Below, piece by piece: positions 11,463 through 22,482 of a DNA stretch of 64,000 bases. The DNA lies in NCBI GenBank assembly GCA_944989445.1, contig CALYLW010000044.1, forward strand, positions 1,414,001 through 1,478,000, read 5' to 3'. Numbering within the stretch: the stretch's first letter is position 1; each line of letters opens with the position of its first letter. A program made the translations under genes and the position numbers. Source of the DNA: Ampullaceana balthica (lineage: Eukaryota; Mollusca; Gastropoda; Lymnaeidae). The notes beneath the pieces were generated by a model. That model ran no database searches. It worked only from the letters and a program-made list of their open reading frames with translations, and was not told where the DNA came from.

Positions 11463-11807
11463 AAAGAAATTCAGATATAGAATATAAGTTAAAAAAATGT
11501 TTTACAACTTCATTAGTGAAGATACTTTAAGCGATTGCAAAACTATACAAACAGTTAAGCTTTTTTGTACAGACTTTCTAATGACAATTTGAGACGAGTC
11601 ATTCTAATATGGCATATCATGTTAACTAGTCTTCTAAAACGTCTGGTCGTCTTTACATTGTGCACCGTTCTTGAAACAAAAGACTGGATCGATCGTAATA
11701 GTAGCTATCAGGGTCCCGACACATTTAAGAGCCTCTTATTGTATCAGTAAAATAAACTGTGTCATGTTACATTTGTAATATTAATACAAATTCATGTCCG
11801 TGAGTAT
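11463..11807. other. Unassigned spacer
   Basis: AT-rich. The 61-codon frame at 11565-11750 has no recognisable features. Confidence 0.4.
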
Positions 11808-12246
11808 TTTTAAATCCTTTATTTTATTAACTCAGAGTGTCTTTGTTTTAACCCTTGATTGCTTGCTTGATTGTCGGTCGCCAAAACTTTGGATCGATTT
11901 TAACCCACTTCCTCGTAAGCTAGCGAGCTGAAATTTAGCAAGCAGTTTCGTGGCGATGATAAAAACTATGTATCAAAATTTCAGATCGATCTATATCAGA
12001 TAGAGTGTCGCGGTGCGTATTATATTGAACAACCTTTCTGTCGAGCAATAAGGTGCGTATTTTATTGACAACACTTTTTATAAACATAATCGTGATCGGT
12101 GCGCATTATGTAAAACATGTTTTACGACACAACTGCAATTTTTTATTTTTGGATGGTCTTGCGCTGCGTATTATGATGAACATTCTTTTAGTTACGTTTC
12201 GTACATAAAGGACGTATAGTGAAAAACTTGGTTTTTACGGGTTTTT
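11808..12246 (-). mobile_element. ~500-bp dispersed repeat family, copy 2, inverted
   Basis: Reverse-complement copy of the family at 10453-10947, somewhat more diverged. It retains AAATCCTTTATT at the left edge, the TTGATTGC microsatellite, the GCGTATT boxes and AACTTGGTTTTTACGGG at the right edge. With copy 1 it makes a large inverted pair about 860 bases apart. Confidence 0.75.
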
Positions 12247-12278
12247 TAAATTTGTGTTTTGTTTTTAATATACTCTAA

Positions 12279-12395
12279 TGGCTGGCTAGCATACCAAGTA
12301 ACATCAGGGGCCTAATTAATTGAAAGTTGAGCGTACCGCGGCTGGCTAGCAAACCAATTAAATTGAGGACCTCATTAATTGAAAGTTGAACCTAG
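12279..12395. repeat. ~60-bp direct duplication
   Basis: Two imperfect copies beginning GGCTGGCTAGC (12281 and 12341) and ending in TTAATTGAAAGTTGA. Confidence 0.85.
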
Positions 12396-12620
12396 CGAAC
12401 AAATTTGATGCATGTGATTTTCAATGAAATAAATTTTATGTGCATGTTATAGGCTTATAACAATTTGTTTTGCACCAGCTATCTGGAATGAATTTTTTCA
12501 ATTTTCGTATCAAATTTGCCACCTGATTCCCAGGTTTTGCATTTTGTACCCACACAATTTTGAGATTCTTCTTTATTTTAGGGCTCATAATTTGCTTACA
12601 TCTTTCAGAGTAACTGTCAG

Positions 12621-12710
12621 TGGATTTTATGGACTACGATTTAAGAGAAGCAGAAAGCGAGAGCACAGATTTAAAAAAGGGGGAGCTATTTTTGGAGGGA
12701 AAAAATGTGG
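12621..12710 (+). CDS. Weak candidate exon, unknown protein
   Basis: A 90-base stretch, open in one frame from an AG at 12619-12620 to a good 5' splice-site-like GTGAGA at 12711. It contains an ATG at 12629 and reads MDYDLREAESES then an acidic/lysine-rich KKGELFLEGKN segment. Composition looks more like protein than the surrounding A/T-rich DNA. There is an alternative acceptor-like TTTCAG at 12603-12608, but TAA follows it in this frame. No homology is recognised and a chance open frame of 30 codons is quite possible. Confidence 0.18.
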
Positions 12711-12871
12711 GTGAGACTATAATCAGGCTTATAGATTAGTAGATGGATAACATGTAAAAAGGGTATGAGTGAGCCTGACACGGCGTAACAAAACAGCGAA
12801 CGTTTCGGCAAAGAGCCTTCCTCAAGAAACAAACAGTACACAAATAAAACGAAAATAAATAAATACATTTT

Positions 12872-13368
12872 AAAAAAAACCGTAAAAAACAAGTTTGTAC
12901 TATAAATCCTTTATGTACGAGAAGTAACTAAAAGAATGTTCATTATAATACGCAGCGCAAGACCATCCAAAAATAAACAATTGTAGTTGTGTCGTAAAAC
13001 ATGTTTAATATAATGCGCACCGATCAGGAATATGTTTATATAAAGTGTTGTCAATAAAATACGCAACTTATTGCGCGACAGAAAGGTTGTTCAATATAAT
13101 GCGCACCCTTAAACTCTATCTCAAAAAATAACATGATACATATGAATAAATAAAATAATCTAAAAAATCAATAATTTAATTATGGTACATGCGATCGATC
13201 TGAAATTTTGATACATTGTTTTTATTATTGGTACGAAACTGCCTGCAAAATTTGAGCTCGCTAGCTTACGAGGAAGTGGGTTAAAAGTGGATCCAAAGTT
13301 TTAGCGACAAGCAAGCAATCAAGGGTTCAAACAAACAACCAGACACCACGAGTTAATATAAAGGATTA
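12872..13368 (+). mobile_element. ~500-bp dispersed repeat family, copy 3
   Basis: Same layout as the copy at 10453, from an ACCGTAAAAAACAAG lead to CGAGTTAATATAAAGGATT. The microsatellite is short here (CAAGCAAGCAATCAAGG), followed by a unique AAACAAACAACC segment. Confidence 0.75.
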
Positions 13369-13830
13369 AAAAAATAAAAACTTAGCTGCGGTGAAATCCA
13401 AAGAACTCAAGGAGATTAAATTTGATCTCTTTGTCCTTTCAATATAGTTCACTATTCTTGTTCTTGCGTTGTTTATCGAAAGTAATTTTCAAAGACTTAA
13501 ACATAAATATACACATTATAGGTAACGATATTTCGTTGGTCATTTTTTTAAAACCCGTTCTTTCGGTGATTAAAGGATTTTAATTAATTTCAGTTATGTG
13601 AAAAAATAACCAAATGTCGTGGGACTGATTGAATTGATGATAAATATGTGAAGTTACAAATTTTCTTAGAATGACGATGGCCAGATATGCCTCGCAATGA
13701 AGTGCGGTATAATAAGAGAAATTCCCTTTGCTAATGTTATTTGACAAAATATGTTTTAGAGTAAATTACTCTATTAGAGACAACTACCAAGTCCCTACCT
13801 CACCCATCTAAAGTGACTTTTTAAAAACTC
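13369..13830. other. Unassigned spacer
   Basis: No repeat or coding-like frame recognised. Confidence 0.4.
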
Positions 13831-13999
13831 CTTACAGCTACATTAGATAACATGTCCCCTCTTTTACAACACAAGTTTATAAAAGCTGCTTACAGCTACA
13901 TTAGTTAATCTGTCACCTCTTGTACACCACATGTTTATAAAAGCTGCATACAGCTACATTAGTTAATCTGTCACCTCTTGTACACCACACGTTTATAAA
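13831..13999. repeat. 58-bp tandem repeat, about 3 copies
   Basis: TACAGCTACATTAG recurs at 58-base steps (13833, 13891, 13949), with CACCTCTTGTACACCAC and GTTTATAAA in each unit. The first copy is the most diverged. Confidence 0.92.
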
Positions 14000-14244
14000 T
14001 GCATTAATCCATGAACCCCCCTGCGCGGTCTACTTAATTCCTGATTTGTGATAATAAACTCAATTGGATAAACGAGATGTTTGTCCTATTTAAGGCGTGA
14101 AGAAGCGTTGCATAAAGTTTTTAAAGTATACAATGCCATTGTCTTGTCAGATGTAAGGCTATTGATCTCATAGATACGTCTATGGAAGAGAAACGTATCT
14201 TGTATTATAAGGGCGAAGGGGGAGGGGACAAACAACCTGCTGAA

Positions 14245-14338
14245 TTATTTATTTTGGTTTTCGAGGCTTATGTCAAGAGTTCGGATTGACGGGTCGAACA
14301 CGTTCTGTGGGGCCAGTTTCCAGATGACTTCTCCTTTC
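14245..14338 (-). CDS. Weak candidate terminal exon, unknown protein
   Basis: On the minus strand an acceptor-like TTGTTTAACAG is followed by about 31 open codons ending TAA at 14245-14247. They read (R)KGEVIWKLAPQNVFDP and then a short acidic tail. AATAAA overlaps the stop region and could serve as a poly(A) signal. The polypyrimidine tract before the acceptor is poor, and no family is recognised. Residue composition looks coding-like, but the stretch is short. Confidence 0.2.
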
Positions 14339-15631
14339 CTGTTAAACAACCTTCAGTCTGCTTTTCAACTCTTTCTGCTTCACCTTGCTGATCCGAAACT
14401 AAATAGACATTTACATAATTAATAAGGGCTCCAATGAGTAAGCTTGTTTCATTAAAAAATTAATTAAAAACATAAACAGGAAATAAAAACTCGAATGATT
14501 ATTTAAACACAATTTCCAACAAGGAATTTCCGATTTGTTATCAAGTGAATTCATTCTAGATTACAATAAAAGTCGATTCAAATCACTAATTCTGAAAGTA
14601 AACAAAAAATGACGTCATATCCCCTCACGCTACATCACAACAAGAATGTGTCAATAAAATGCGCACCCCGCAACAATCTAACATAAACATTCACAAAGCG
14701 GGAAAATCCCATTAACTATCATTCTAGAATACATTTAAAGTCATTTCAAATCAATAATACTGAAACTTAACAACACAATTGCTTTCAAAAATTGCTTCTA
14801 AAATTAAGGGAGTCGAACAAAAAGAGATTTTGAAAAAGTCATTGTCCAACATTGTTCTAAATATTATTAGCTATTATTTGACGTTTGTTTCAACCCGATA
14901 GATGTTATGGTTGGCGAGAAATTGACAAAATACTGATTTTTTAAAAATTTATTATTTATTTTGTTAATTTTATTTTCCTGGGAATCCTGTAAACCTTTTC
15001 GGTATTTCTTTGGCCGTTGCACATCCGTGGGACCTCCTTAGCATATTTGCAAAGACCAGTACCCTCTATCTGGTATGGTTCAGGAGGAGTTGCAGGATCA
15101 AGCGTGACAGATATTTCGAATCTATAAACGCAATTTTTCCAAGAGAAATTGCGTTAAAAATTCACTGTTTCGTCTTGTCCATATCTCTTTCCCTTGTCAC
15201 ACAATTTCTCGCTTGTTTGTTAATATTTAATTTTCGTAAATTCAAAGAAAACAATACATAACGCGCTTGGGGTCTTTTTAATAATGTCATTTAGTACCGA
15301 TAAAGACAAAAATGTTTATTGGTTAGTTAAGTTGTCAGAACGTTTACTACAGAATTAGAAATTTGATATAAAATTCGAAGTTTGTACAACTACGCCTACG
15401 TATTCGTTTAGAGGTGGGAGAAGTTTTATAAATATAGCTTTATTTATGAATATCCCAATTAATTTCTATTAAATATTGAAAAGTCGATTAATAACAAGGA
15501 CAAAGGGATTTCTAAATAATCTTTCCCTTTTACTTTGTATAAGAAACGTTGTAGACAAAATACCTTTTAGGAACATCAGAGGCTAAAGTATAACTGAGGT
15601 CAAATTATTTCTGGACTTACGTAAACTCAAT
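14339..15631. other. Unassigned AT-rich sequence
   Basis: About 1.3 kb. A short segment with GTCAATAAAATGCGCACC (14650-14668) echoes the ~500-bp family but is not a full copy. The 83-codon frame at 15010-15261 ends in a hydrophobic stretch (about residues 50-73) but has no recognisable homology or splice context. Confidence 0.35.
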
Positions 15632-15758
15632 AAAGGCTGGAGGCCCAAGCGGGACTAAAGGCTGGAGACCCTAGCGGGACTAAAGGCTGGAGACCCTAGC
15701 GGGACTAAAGGCTGGAGACCCTAGCGGGACTAAAGGCTGGAGACCCTAGCGGGACTAA
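15632..15758. repeat. 25-bp tandem repeat, 5 copies
   Basis: AAAGGCTGGAGACCCTAGCG plus GGACT repeats five times. The first copy carries AGGCCCAAGC in place of AGACCCTAGC. Confidence 0.95.
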
Positions 15759-16103
15759 ACTCAAATCTTTACGGTGAGATGGGTTTTCTCTAGCGGATTG
15801 AAGAACAATTAAATTGTGTATACATCGGCCGTGTTAGGTTATTCGTACGAGAACAGGGTTCGGCAAATATAAACATAAAAAGGATGATTATATTTGATCT
15901 ACTTCTATCTTAATCTACAATTGGCTGAACTGATAAGACTAAATTTCTGGTTAATAATGTATAGAATGTTTTCCCAAGAAACAAATGTTTCTAAATCACA
16001 TGACTGATCATGTTTTATACAAGTAAATACAAGTAGGTTATTAAAAAAAAACAATTGTGAACGACTAGAGAAACGTAAATACATGTAAATGTATATATAA
16101 AGA
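15759..16103. other. Unassigned spacer
   Basis: Nothing recognised. Confidence 0.4.
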
Positions 16104-16296
16104 ATGAGAGAGAGAGAGAGAGAGTGAGAGAGGAAATCACAAGAGAGTGACAGAGTATAAGATAATTAGAGAAATAGAGGGAGGGGTAAAACTAGTGAAC
16201 GTGTTACAATCGGTCGAGCGACAGAAAAAAAAATAGACATGAAAAGAAAGTGTGTGTGAGAAAATGAGAGAGAGAGAGAGAGAGAGAGATATGAGA
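16104..16296. repeat. Two (GA)n tracts with GA-rich sequence between
   Basis: (GA)n at 16105-16131 and 16265-16296. The intervening and following sequence is also GA-rich, suggesting decay of a longer purine tract. Confidence 0.9.
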
Positions 16297-17254
16297 GAGC
16301 ACACAAAATTAAGACTGATCGTTTTATAGTAGTTAGAGAAATCGAGAGTGACAGAGAGGACTTACTTGGGTAATGAATAGATCAAATAAATATAATAAAA
16401 TTGACAAATCCAATGCTTTTCGCTGTGTTCATGGTGTCGCGCTATAACTGCTCAATTTATTATTGGAGAAACAAAACCATTTCAAATACCATGGTAGGCA
16501 ATAGTATTAAGTATCTTTTTCAAACGCATATTTAGTTTTAACACACATTACAGTAAAATTATAAAACAAAACTGTTGATATTAAATTACAATTCAAGACT
16601 TGGGTTGAAGTTATTTTAATGACGTTTGATTACACCCACAATGCACCCCAAAATGAAGCAGACAAGGTTTTTCGTCAAGGAATGTTTGACGTCACTTCCG
16701 CCGTGGCAGACACTTGTCAAGAGCACCACTATCTGAAATAAAATGTGAACATATTTTAAACAAAGTCGTGAAAAGAGATTACACTTTTTAGATTGCACAG
16801 TTTTCTTGTCACTACATCTTAGGTTATGGATATTTGGGTTATAGAGTATTTTGGAACTTGAAAATTTAATAACCTGTTTGCAGGAGCTTCAGTAATTATC
16901 TGATCAGATGAAATGAAATGGGAATAGCGAAAAAATTACCGCCATTACAAAAAGAAGAAACAGTTATAATTAAAATCGCATCGATAGTATTATGTGGATA
17001 TGAAATAACAAAAATAATTATAAAAAATAAATATGTAAAAAAACATATAGATCTATCGAAATTTTAATCTAACAAAAAACAAATCTATTTTAAAATTTTC
17101 AATAATTGAGTTATGGTTTATTCGTAAAAAGTTTTGAGTAAGGTAGACAACTTTTAAAACTTCTTAAAGTAAACAGTTTTAAAATTTATGATTTCCCCTG
17201 AAATGAATTATTTTGTTATTTGAAGTTATATGAATTTACATTTAAAATATTGTT
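16297..17254. other. Unassigned AT-rich sequence
   Basis: No repeat, RNA gene or convincing exon seen. The 60-codon minus frame at 16616-16798 is not supported. Confidence 0.4.
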
Positions 17255-17636
17255 GGGTACATGTGCGTTACACTATTAAATATAATGATACATATGTGTT
17301 ACGCTATTAAATTTTAATGTTATGGTACATGTGCGTTACACTATTAAATATTATGGGTACATGTGCGTTACACTGTTAAATATTATGGGTACATGTGCGT
17401 TACACTGTTAAATATTATGGGTACATGTGCGTTACACTATTAAATATTATGGGTACATGTGCGTTACACTATTAAATATTATGGGTACATGTGCGTTACA
17501 CTGTTAAATATTATGGGTACATGTGCGTTACACTGTTAAATATTATGGTACATGTGCGTTACACTATTAAATATTATGGGTACATGTGCGTTACACTATT
17601 AAATATTATGGTACATGTGTGTTACACTGTTAAAAC
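17255..17636. repeat. 32-bp minisatellite, 12 copies
   Basis: Unit GGTACATGTGCGTTACACTA plus TTAAATATTATG, with 31- and 32-base length variants (G missing before GTACATG) and A/G alternation in CACT(A/G)TTAAA. Confidence 0.95.
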
Positions 17637-18380
17637 TTAAGGTTCACGCCATACAATGGTACAACATAAATCGGTATTGATGTTTTTTTCATTCGCTTGT
17701 GACACGGATCAAGAAAAATTTAAAGTTGGTATGTTCTGTCACGTGAGAGAGAGAGAGGGGATGCAAGGAAAAAAGGAAGTCACGTGAGCAGAAGAAAAAT
17801 AGAAGGATATGGCCGACTGGTGTATTTCTGTTTTGAGTACGTGTGATATTCATTATGTAAATTGATGTATGTAGAGTTCAAATTAAAAGTTACTTTGTTG
17901 AACCAGTGTCTCCTTGAATCATTAAGCAAAAGATAATGTCGGTATTGTTACGCCTACAAATAATTAGATGTTACATGTAGATAAGATTCTACGCCACAAT
18001 CAAATATCAGTGATATAGCAATCTAACTAAATCAGCACGAAAAGTGGAGACGCCTCCCCCTACCTCAACTTTGTCCAGATGACAGTACCAAATGTCCACT
18101 CCAATAATTCCAGTGCGTTAATGCGCCTACGTTTTTATGTATTCATCTATTTATAGAGTAGAGTTCAGGGGTCAAACGCCCTATTTTGGCAGTTTATTTT
18201 TAGCTTCCCAAAGGGAGAAAATTTGTTGACCCTTATAGTGAGAATGACGTACATTTTCTAAAGTCTGATGTATCACAAGATTTTTTCTAATATTTGTATC
18301 TATAAATCATATGTTTAAAATATTGAACTTTATTTATTTAATGATTAGGAAATTCATGTGAATGACTAAAATACCATTAA
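17637..18380. other. Unassigned spacer
   Basis: A GAGAGAGAGAGGGG tract near 17744-17760; otherwise nothing recognised. Confidence 0.4.
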
Positions 18381-19090
18381 CTGTTATGTTAATGACGTTA
18401 GGACTCAATGTATCTCTACAGTAACAATAACTGTTCTGTTAATGACGTTAGGACACAATGTATCTCTACAGTAACAATAACTGTTCTGTTAATGACGCTA
18501 GTACACAATGTATCTCTACGATACCAAAAACTGTTCTGTTAATGACGCTAGGACTCAATGTATTTCTACAGTAACAATAACTGTTCTGTTAATGACGTTA
18601 GGACACAATGTATTTCTACAGTTACAATAACTGTTCTGTTAATGACGCTAGGACTTAATGTATTTCTACAGTAACAATAACTGTTCTGTTAATGACGCTA
18701 TTACACAATGTATCTCTACGATACCAAAAACTGTTCTGTTAATGACGCTAGGACTCAATGTATTTCTACAGTAACAATAACTGTTCTGTTAATGACGTTA
18801 GGACACAATGTATTTCTACAGTTACAATAACTGTTCTGTTAATGACGCTAGGACTTAATGTATTTCTACAGTAACAATAACTGTTCTGTTGATGACGCTA
18901 TTACACAATGTATCTCTACGATACCAAAAACTGTTCTGTTAATGACGCTAGGACTTAATGCATTTCTACGGTAACAATAACTGTTCTGTTAATGACGCTA
19001 TTACACAATGTATCTCTACGATACCAAAAACTGTTCTGTTAATGACGCTAGGACTCTATGTATTTCTACAGTAACAATAACTGTTCTGTT
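18381..19090. repeat. 50-bp minisatellite, 14 copies, with a 200-bp higher-order unit
   Basis: Units start CTGTTCTGTTAATGACG at exact 50-base steps from 18381. Diagnostic variants are GGACTC, GGACAC, GGACTT and TTACAC in the middle, and GTAACAATAA, GTTACAATAA or ATACCAAAAA at the end. Units 18531-18730 and 18731-18930 are two copies of the same four-unit order, differing at one base (18891). The rest of the right end alternates two unit types (18931-19080). Confidence 0.97.
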
Positions 19091-19340
19091 AACAATTGCT
19101 CAAACTCAAGCCTATGATTTCGTTCAATTTAAGATTTAGTTTTGACCAGAGTTCTGATCCCTGGGCGGAGTTACTTCTCCTCCATCAGGAGATGCGAAAT
19201 TACAGGTCACAAGAGTAGCGACCCCAATAAAGATAACCATGGCAACCATTTGTGCTTTCCAAAATCTTTTCGCGAGGAGGAGGAAAATTGGTTAAACTTA
19301 AAGTCCTTACTTTCCTCATCACTAATTGTTTGTATAATAA

Positions 19341-19838
19341 GAAAAACCCGTAAAAACCAAGTTTTTGACTATAAATCCTTTATGTACGAGAAGTAACTAA
19401 AAGAATGTTCATTATAATACGCAGCGCCAGACCATCCAAAAATACAAAATTGAAGTTGTGTCGTAAAACATGTTTAATATAATACGCACCGATCAGGAAT
19501 ATGTTTATAAAAAGAGCTGTCAATAAAATACGCACCTTATTGCGCGACAGAAAGGTTGTTCAATATAATACGCACCGCGACGCTCTATCTCAAAAAATAG
19601 CATGATACATAGGAATAAAAAAATAATCTAAAAAATCAATAATTTAATTACGGTACATGCGATCGATCTGAAATTTTGATACATTGTTTTTATCATCGGT
19701 ACGAAACTGCCTGCAAAATTTCAGCTCGCTATCTTGCGAGCAAGTGGGTTAAAAATCGATCAAAAGTTTTGGCGACAAGCAAGCAAGCAAGCAAGCAAGG
19801 TCCGCCGCAGACACCACGAGTTAATATAAAGGATTTAA
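19341..19838 (+). mobile_element. ~500-bp dispersed repeat family, copy 4 (tandem, left)
   Basis: Full copy from GAAAAACCCGTAAAAACCAA to ATATAAAGGATTTA, with a CAAGCAAG microsatellite at about 19780. The next copy starts four bases after it ends; both are preceded by ATAAGAAAAACCCG, so the pair looks like a tandem duplication of about 501 bases. Confidence 0.8.
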
Positions 19839-19841
19839 TAA

Positions 19842-20353
19842 GAAAAACCCGTAAAAAAACCAAGTTTTTGACTATAAATCCTTTATGTACGAGAAGTAAC
19901 TAAAAGAATGTTCATTATAATACGCAGCGCCAGACCATCCAGAAATACAAAATTGAAGTTGTGTCGTAAAACATGTTTAATATAATACGCACCGATCAGG
20001 AATATGTTTATAAAAAGAGCTGTCAATAAAATACGCACCTTATTGCGCGACAGAAAGGTTGTTCAATATAATACGCACCGCGACGCTCTATCTCAAAAAA
20101 TAGCATGAGACATAGGAATAAAAAAAATAATCTAAAAAATCAATAATTTAATTACGGTACATGCGATCGATCTGAAATTTTGATACATTGTTTTTATCAT
20201 CGGTACGAAACTGCCTGCAAAATTTCAGCTCGCTATCTTGCGAGCAAGAGGGTTAAAAATCGATCAAAAGTTTTGGCGACAAGCAAGCAAGCAAGCAAGC
20301 AAGCAAGGTCGGTCGGTCGGCCGCAGACACCACGAGTTAATATAAAGGATTTA
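19842..20353 (+). mobile_element. ~500-bp dispersed repeat family, copy 5 (tandem, right)
   Basis: Nearly identical to 19341-19838, differing by a longer CAAG tract followed by a GGTCGGTCGG tract (20283-20320), an extra A run and a few substitutions. The small frames at 19676 and 20180 are the same repeat segment and not independent genes. Confidence 0.8.
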
Positions 20354-21445
20354 AAAATAGGTGCACTTTCCCTGCCCTCTTTAGTAAACGATCATCACTC
20401 AGATGACATTTTACTATTTTCTCTCGTCTACACTCTAACTTAAGCTATTTAGGAACCTCGCTTGTTGGTCTCACTAGTTGGTCTCTTTAGAGTTGGTCTT
20501 AATAATTGAAGAATTAATCGTCACATTTCGGTGTGAAAATTGTATAAAATTCATCACGGCGTTGTTGCTCTTTGTGTAGTGGTCGGCTGTAAACAAAGTA
20601 CAAATTATTTAAAGACAGTAAAGTGAGCTTAGATACATATGTTACATGTACACGCTTTCGAAAATTTAGATTAAAATATAAACCCTAAAAAAGTTCATAT
20701 TTTCAGCTTTGAATTGATTTTTTTTTAAAAACAAACAAACAACAAAACATTTACGAAAAAAGTAAGGATTCAAAACTACTTTATCTCCCTTTCATTCCAC
20801 CATTGCACTAGTTTATCTACTCTTGAGTTAAGATAAGTTCAAGAACTATCAACCTGTTTACGTCATACTTACACATCTTTGTTAAGGATATGAAGTACGG
20901 CTATATTTGTAGTGGTTTAAAAATAAAACTATGCTGTCGAGTTCAGCTGGATTTTGGAGTTGTTTTTAAATACAAGATTTAATTTGGTCCAGCGGAGGTT
21001 ACCGGGAGGATGTTAGTGGCCTGGTCAACCAAATGGAATGATGTGATAGAGTGAAAGTTTTACAATACTCTGTTGAATATGCTACGCTAGTATTGCAACA
21101 GTGTACGCCTAATCGAATATTTCAGGATGCACTTGCCACATTGTATCGATTATCCAAAATGCTTCAAATAAAACAGAAAAATGTTGTTGTAGAGACATAG
21201 TAGGTCACATTTAGAAAATTTCAAATAAATGGTTAGAGAGAGAGGTATTACAAATTTAGAATTACTCAAATCAAGGAATTTAGGTTTTTAGAGACATAGA
21301 TAAAGATATCTCTTAATAATACGATGTAGCAATGCGTTGATATAAAAATTGCAATCATAGAAAAAAAACATAACAATACTGACGTATAAATATCTGTAAA
21401 TATTGCTATATAAAAATAATGACAAAAATGTAGATTCCTTTACAG
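20354..21445. other. Unassigned; presumed 3' flank of the exon to the right
   Basis: No tandem repeat. If the minus-strand exon at 21446-21990 is the last of its gene, its 3' untranslated region and poly(A) site lie here. I found no clear AATAAA on the minus strand close to the stop. Confidence 0.35.
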
Positions 21446-21990
21446 TTATATAAATGCTATAGCTACAGGTATACCTCTAAGTTCCAAAAAATCCAGGTAG
21501 TCATCTAGGCTTCCTCTCATCTCTTTGACCAATGCCTGAGGAACTGGAGCGTTCAAGTCTAGTTTGGGAGAGAGAGGCCGCGACAACAACTCCTCCAGGT
21601 CCTCCATCTCAAGATCCTCTTCACCTTCAGGCGCCGACTCTATATCCAGGGGCGTACCTTTGAAACGATTCATAAGCAATGGCGTAAACGGCTCTTCCTG
21701 GGGCGCTTCCACAAAACGCCTCGTGTTCGTGAACAGCGGATCTGTGAACTCTTGGTTTGTGAGCCCCTGGCTCATGTACTCTGGGTTTGTGAGCCCCTGG
21801 CTCATGTACTCTGGGTCTGTGAGCCTCGGTTTGGCAAGCTCTGTGTCGTAGATGTGCTTCATTGCTCGTGAAAAGGGGCGGTCAATGGGGTCAATGTCCT
21901 GACGATGCTGTGCGTGGTAGAAGTTGTGTTCAGGGAAGGTGTCTATTCTGTTGTCTAAGTAAGAGCGCCGTGATCTGAACATGTTGGGCA
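21446..21990 (-). CDS. Likely terminal exon of an unrecognised host gene
   Basis: About 180 codons open on the minus strand, ending TAA at 21446-21448. Immediately upstream is an acceptor-like CTTTCGTTTAG, so the exon probably starts at 21990 and the N-terminus lies in other exons at higher coordinates; the first in-frame ATG is at 21980-21982. The protein begins with a basic patch (RSRR), then an aromatic/His-rich stretch. Residues about 57-76 are two copies of a 10-residue repeat (LTDPEYMSQG, LTNPEYMSQG) followed by a diverged third (LTNQEFTDP), mirrored by a 30-bp DNA repeat at about 21750-21835. Residues about 116-137 are strongly acidic, then SRPLSPKLD, and the C-terminus is hydrophobic (LRGIPVAIAFI). 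There is no signal peptide or full membrane segment in this exon. G+C content and codon variety are higher than in the flanks. I do not recognise the family and assign no function. The upstream exons were not found. Confidence 0.6.
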
Positions 21991-22184
21991 CTAAACGAAA
22001 GTGAAGCGTGGGGATTCAGAAAACATATGATACAGGGAGATAATAAAAATATGGAATCATAATATGTAAACTATACTGAATGAACATAAATCATACTATT
22101 CTCAAACACCAATAGATTAGAGTTGAACACATATGTAAACAGCTTTGGATGGCCAGTTTGTAAAACTAAATTAAAATCAGCTCA
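21991..22184. other. Probable intron sequence
   Basis: AT-rich sequence directly upstream of the acceptor of the 21446-21990 exon; intron status is inference. Confidence 0.35.
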
Positions 22185-22243
22185 AATACCATTCTTTGAT
22201 ACCTACACTACTAAATACCATTCTTTGATACCTACACTACTAA
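22185..22243. repeat. 29-bp direct duplication
   Basis: AAATACCATTCTTTGATACC plus TACACTACT occurs twice head to tail. Confidence 0.92.
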
Positions 22244-22302
22244 AATAATATAATATTAAAACATTTACAAAATGTCCATTCTTAATTTGTGCAATTATAA
22301 AC

Positions 22303-22356
22303 TTTGTGATAGCGAGTATCTTTGTGATAGCGAGTATCTTTGTGATAGCGAGTATC
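22303..22356. repeat. 18-bp tandem repeat, 3 copies
   Basis: TTTGTGATAGCGAGTATC three times without change. As 18 is a multiple of three, it gives a six-residue repeat in each open minus frame. Confidence 0.95.
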
Positions 22357-22482
22357 TGGCAGCTCAGCATGTACCCACTCAATGATATCCAAGCTGTTGT
22401 ACATTCCATTTTATAACTTGACAGAAATCAGTCAGTGACTTTCAGTTAACCCGTTGTTTCCTAAATTTGTGTAATTTTAAAA

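Noticed and set aside
15010..15261. 83-codon frame with a C-terminal hydrophobic segment
   Set aside because: No homology recognised and no supporting signals.
22203..22409. Possible upstream exon of the 21446-21990 gene (minus strand)
   Set aside because: The stretch before the 18-bp repeats reads protein-like in one frame (IIEWVHAELPDTRYHK), but I could not find a donor whose phase fits the acceptor at 21990, and the acceptor candidate is followed by an in-frame stop.
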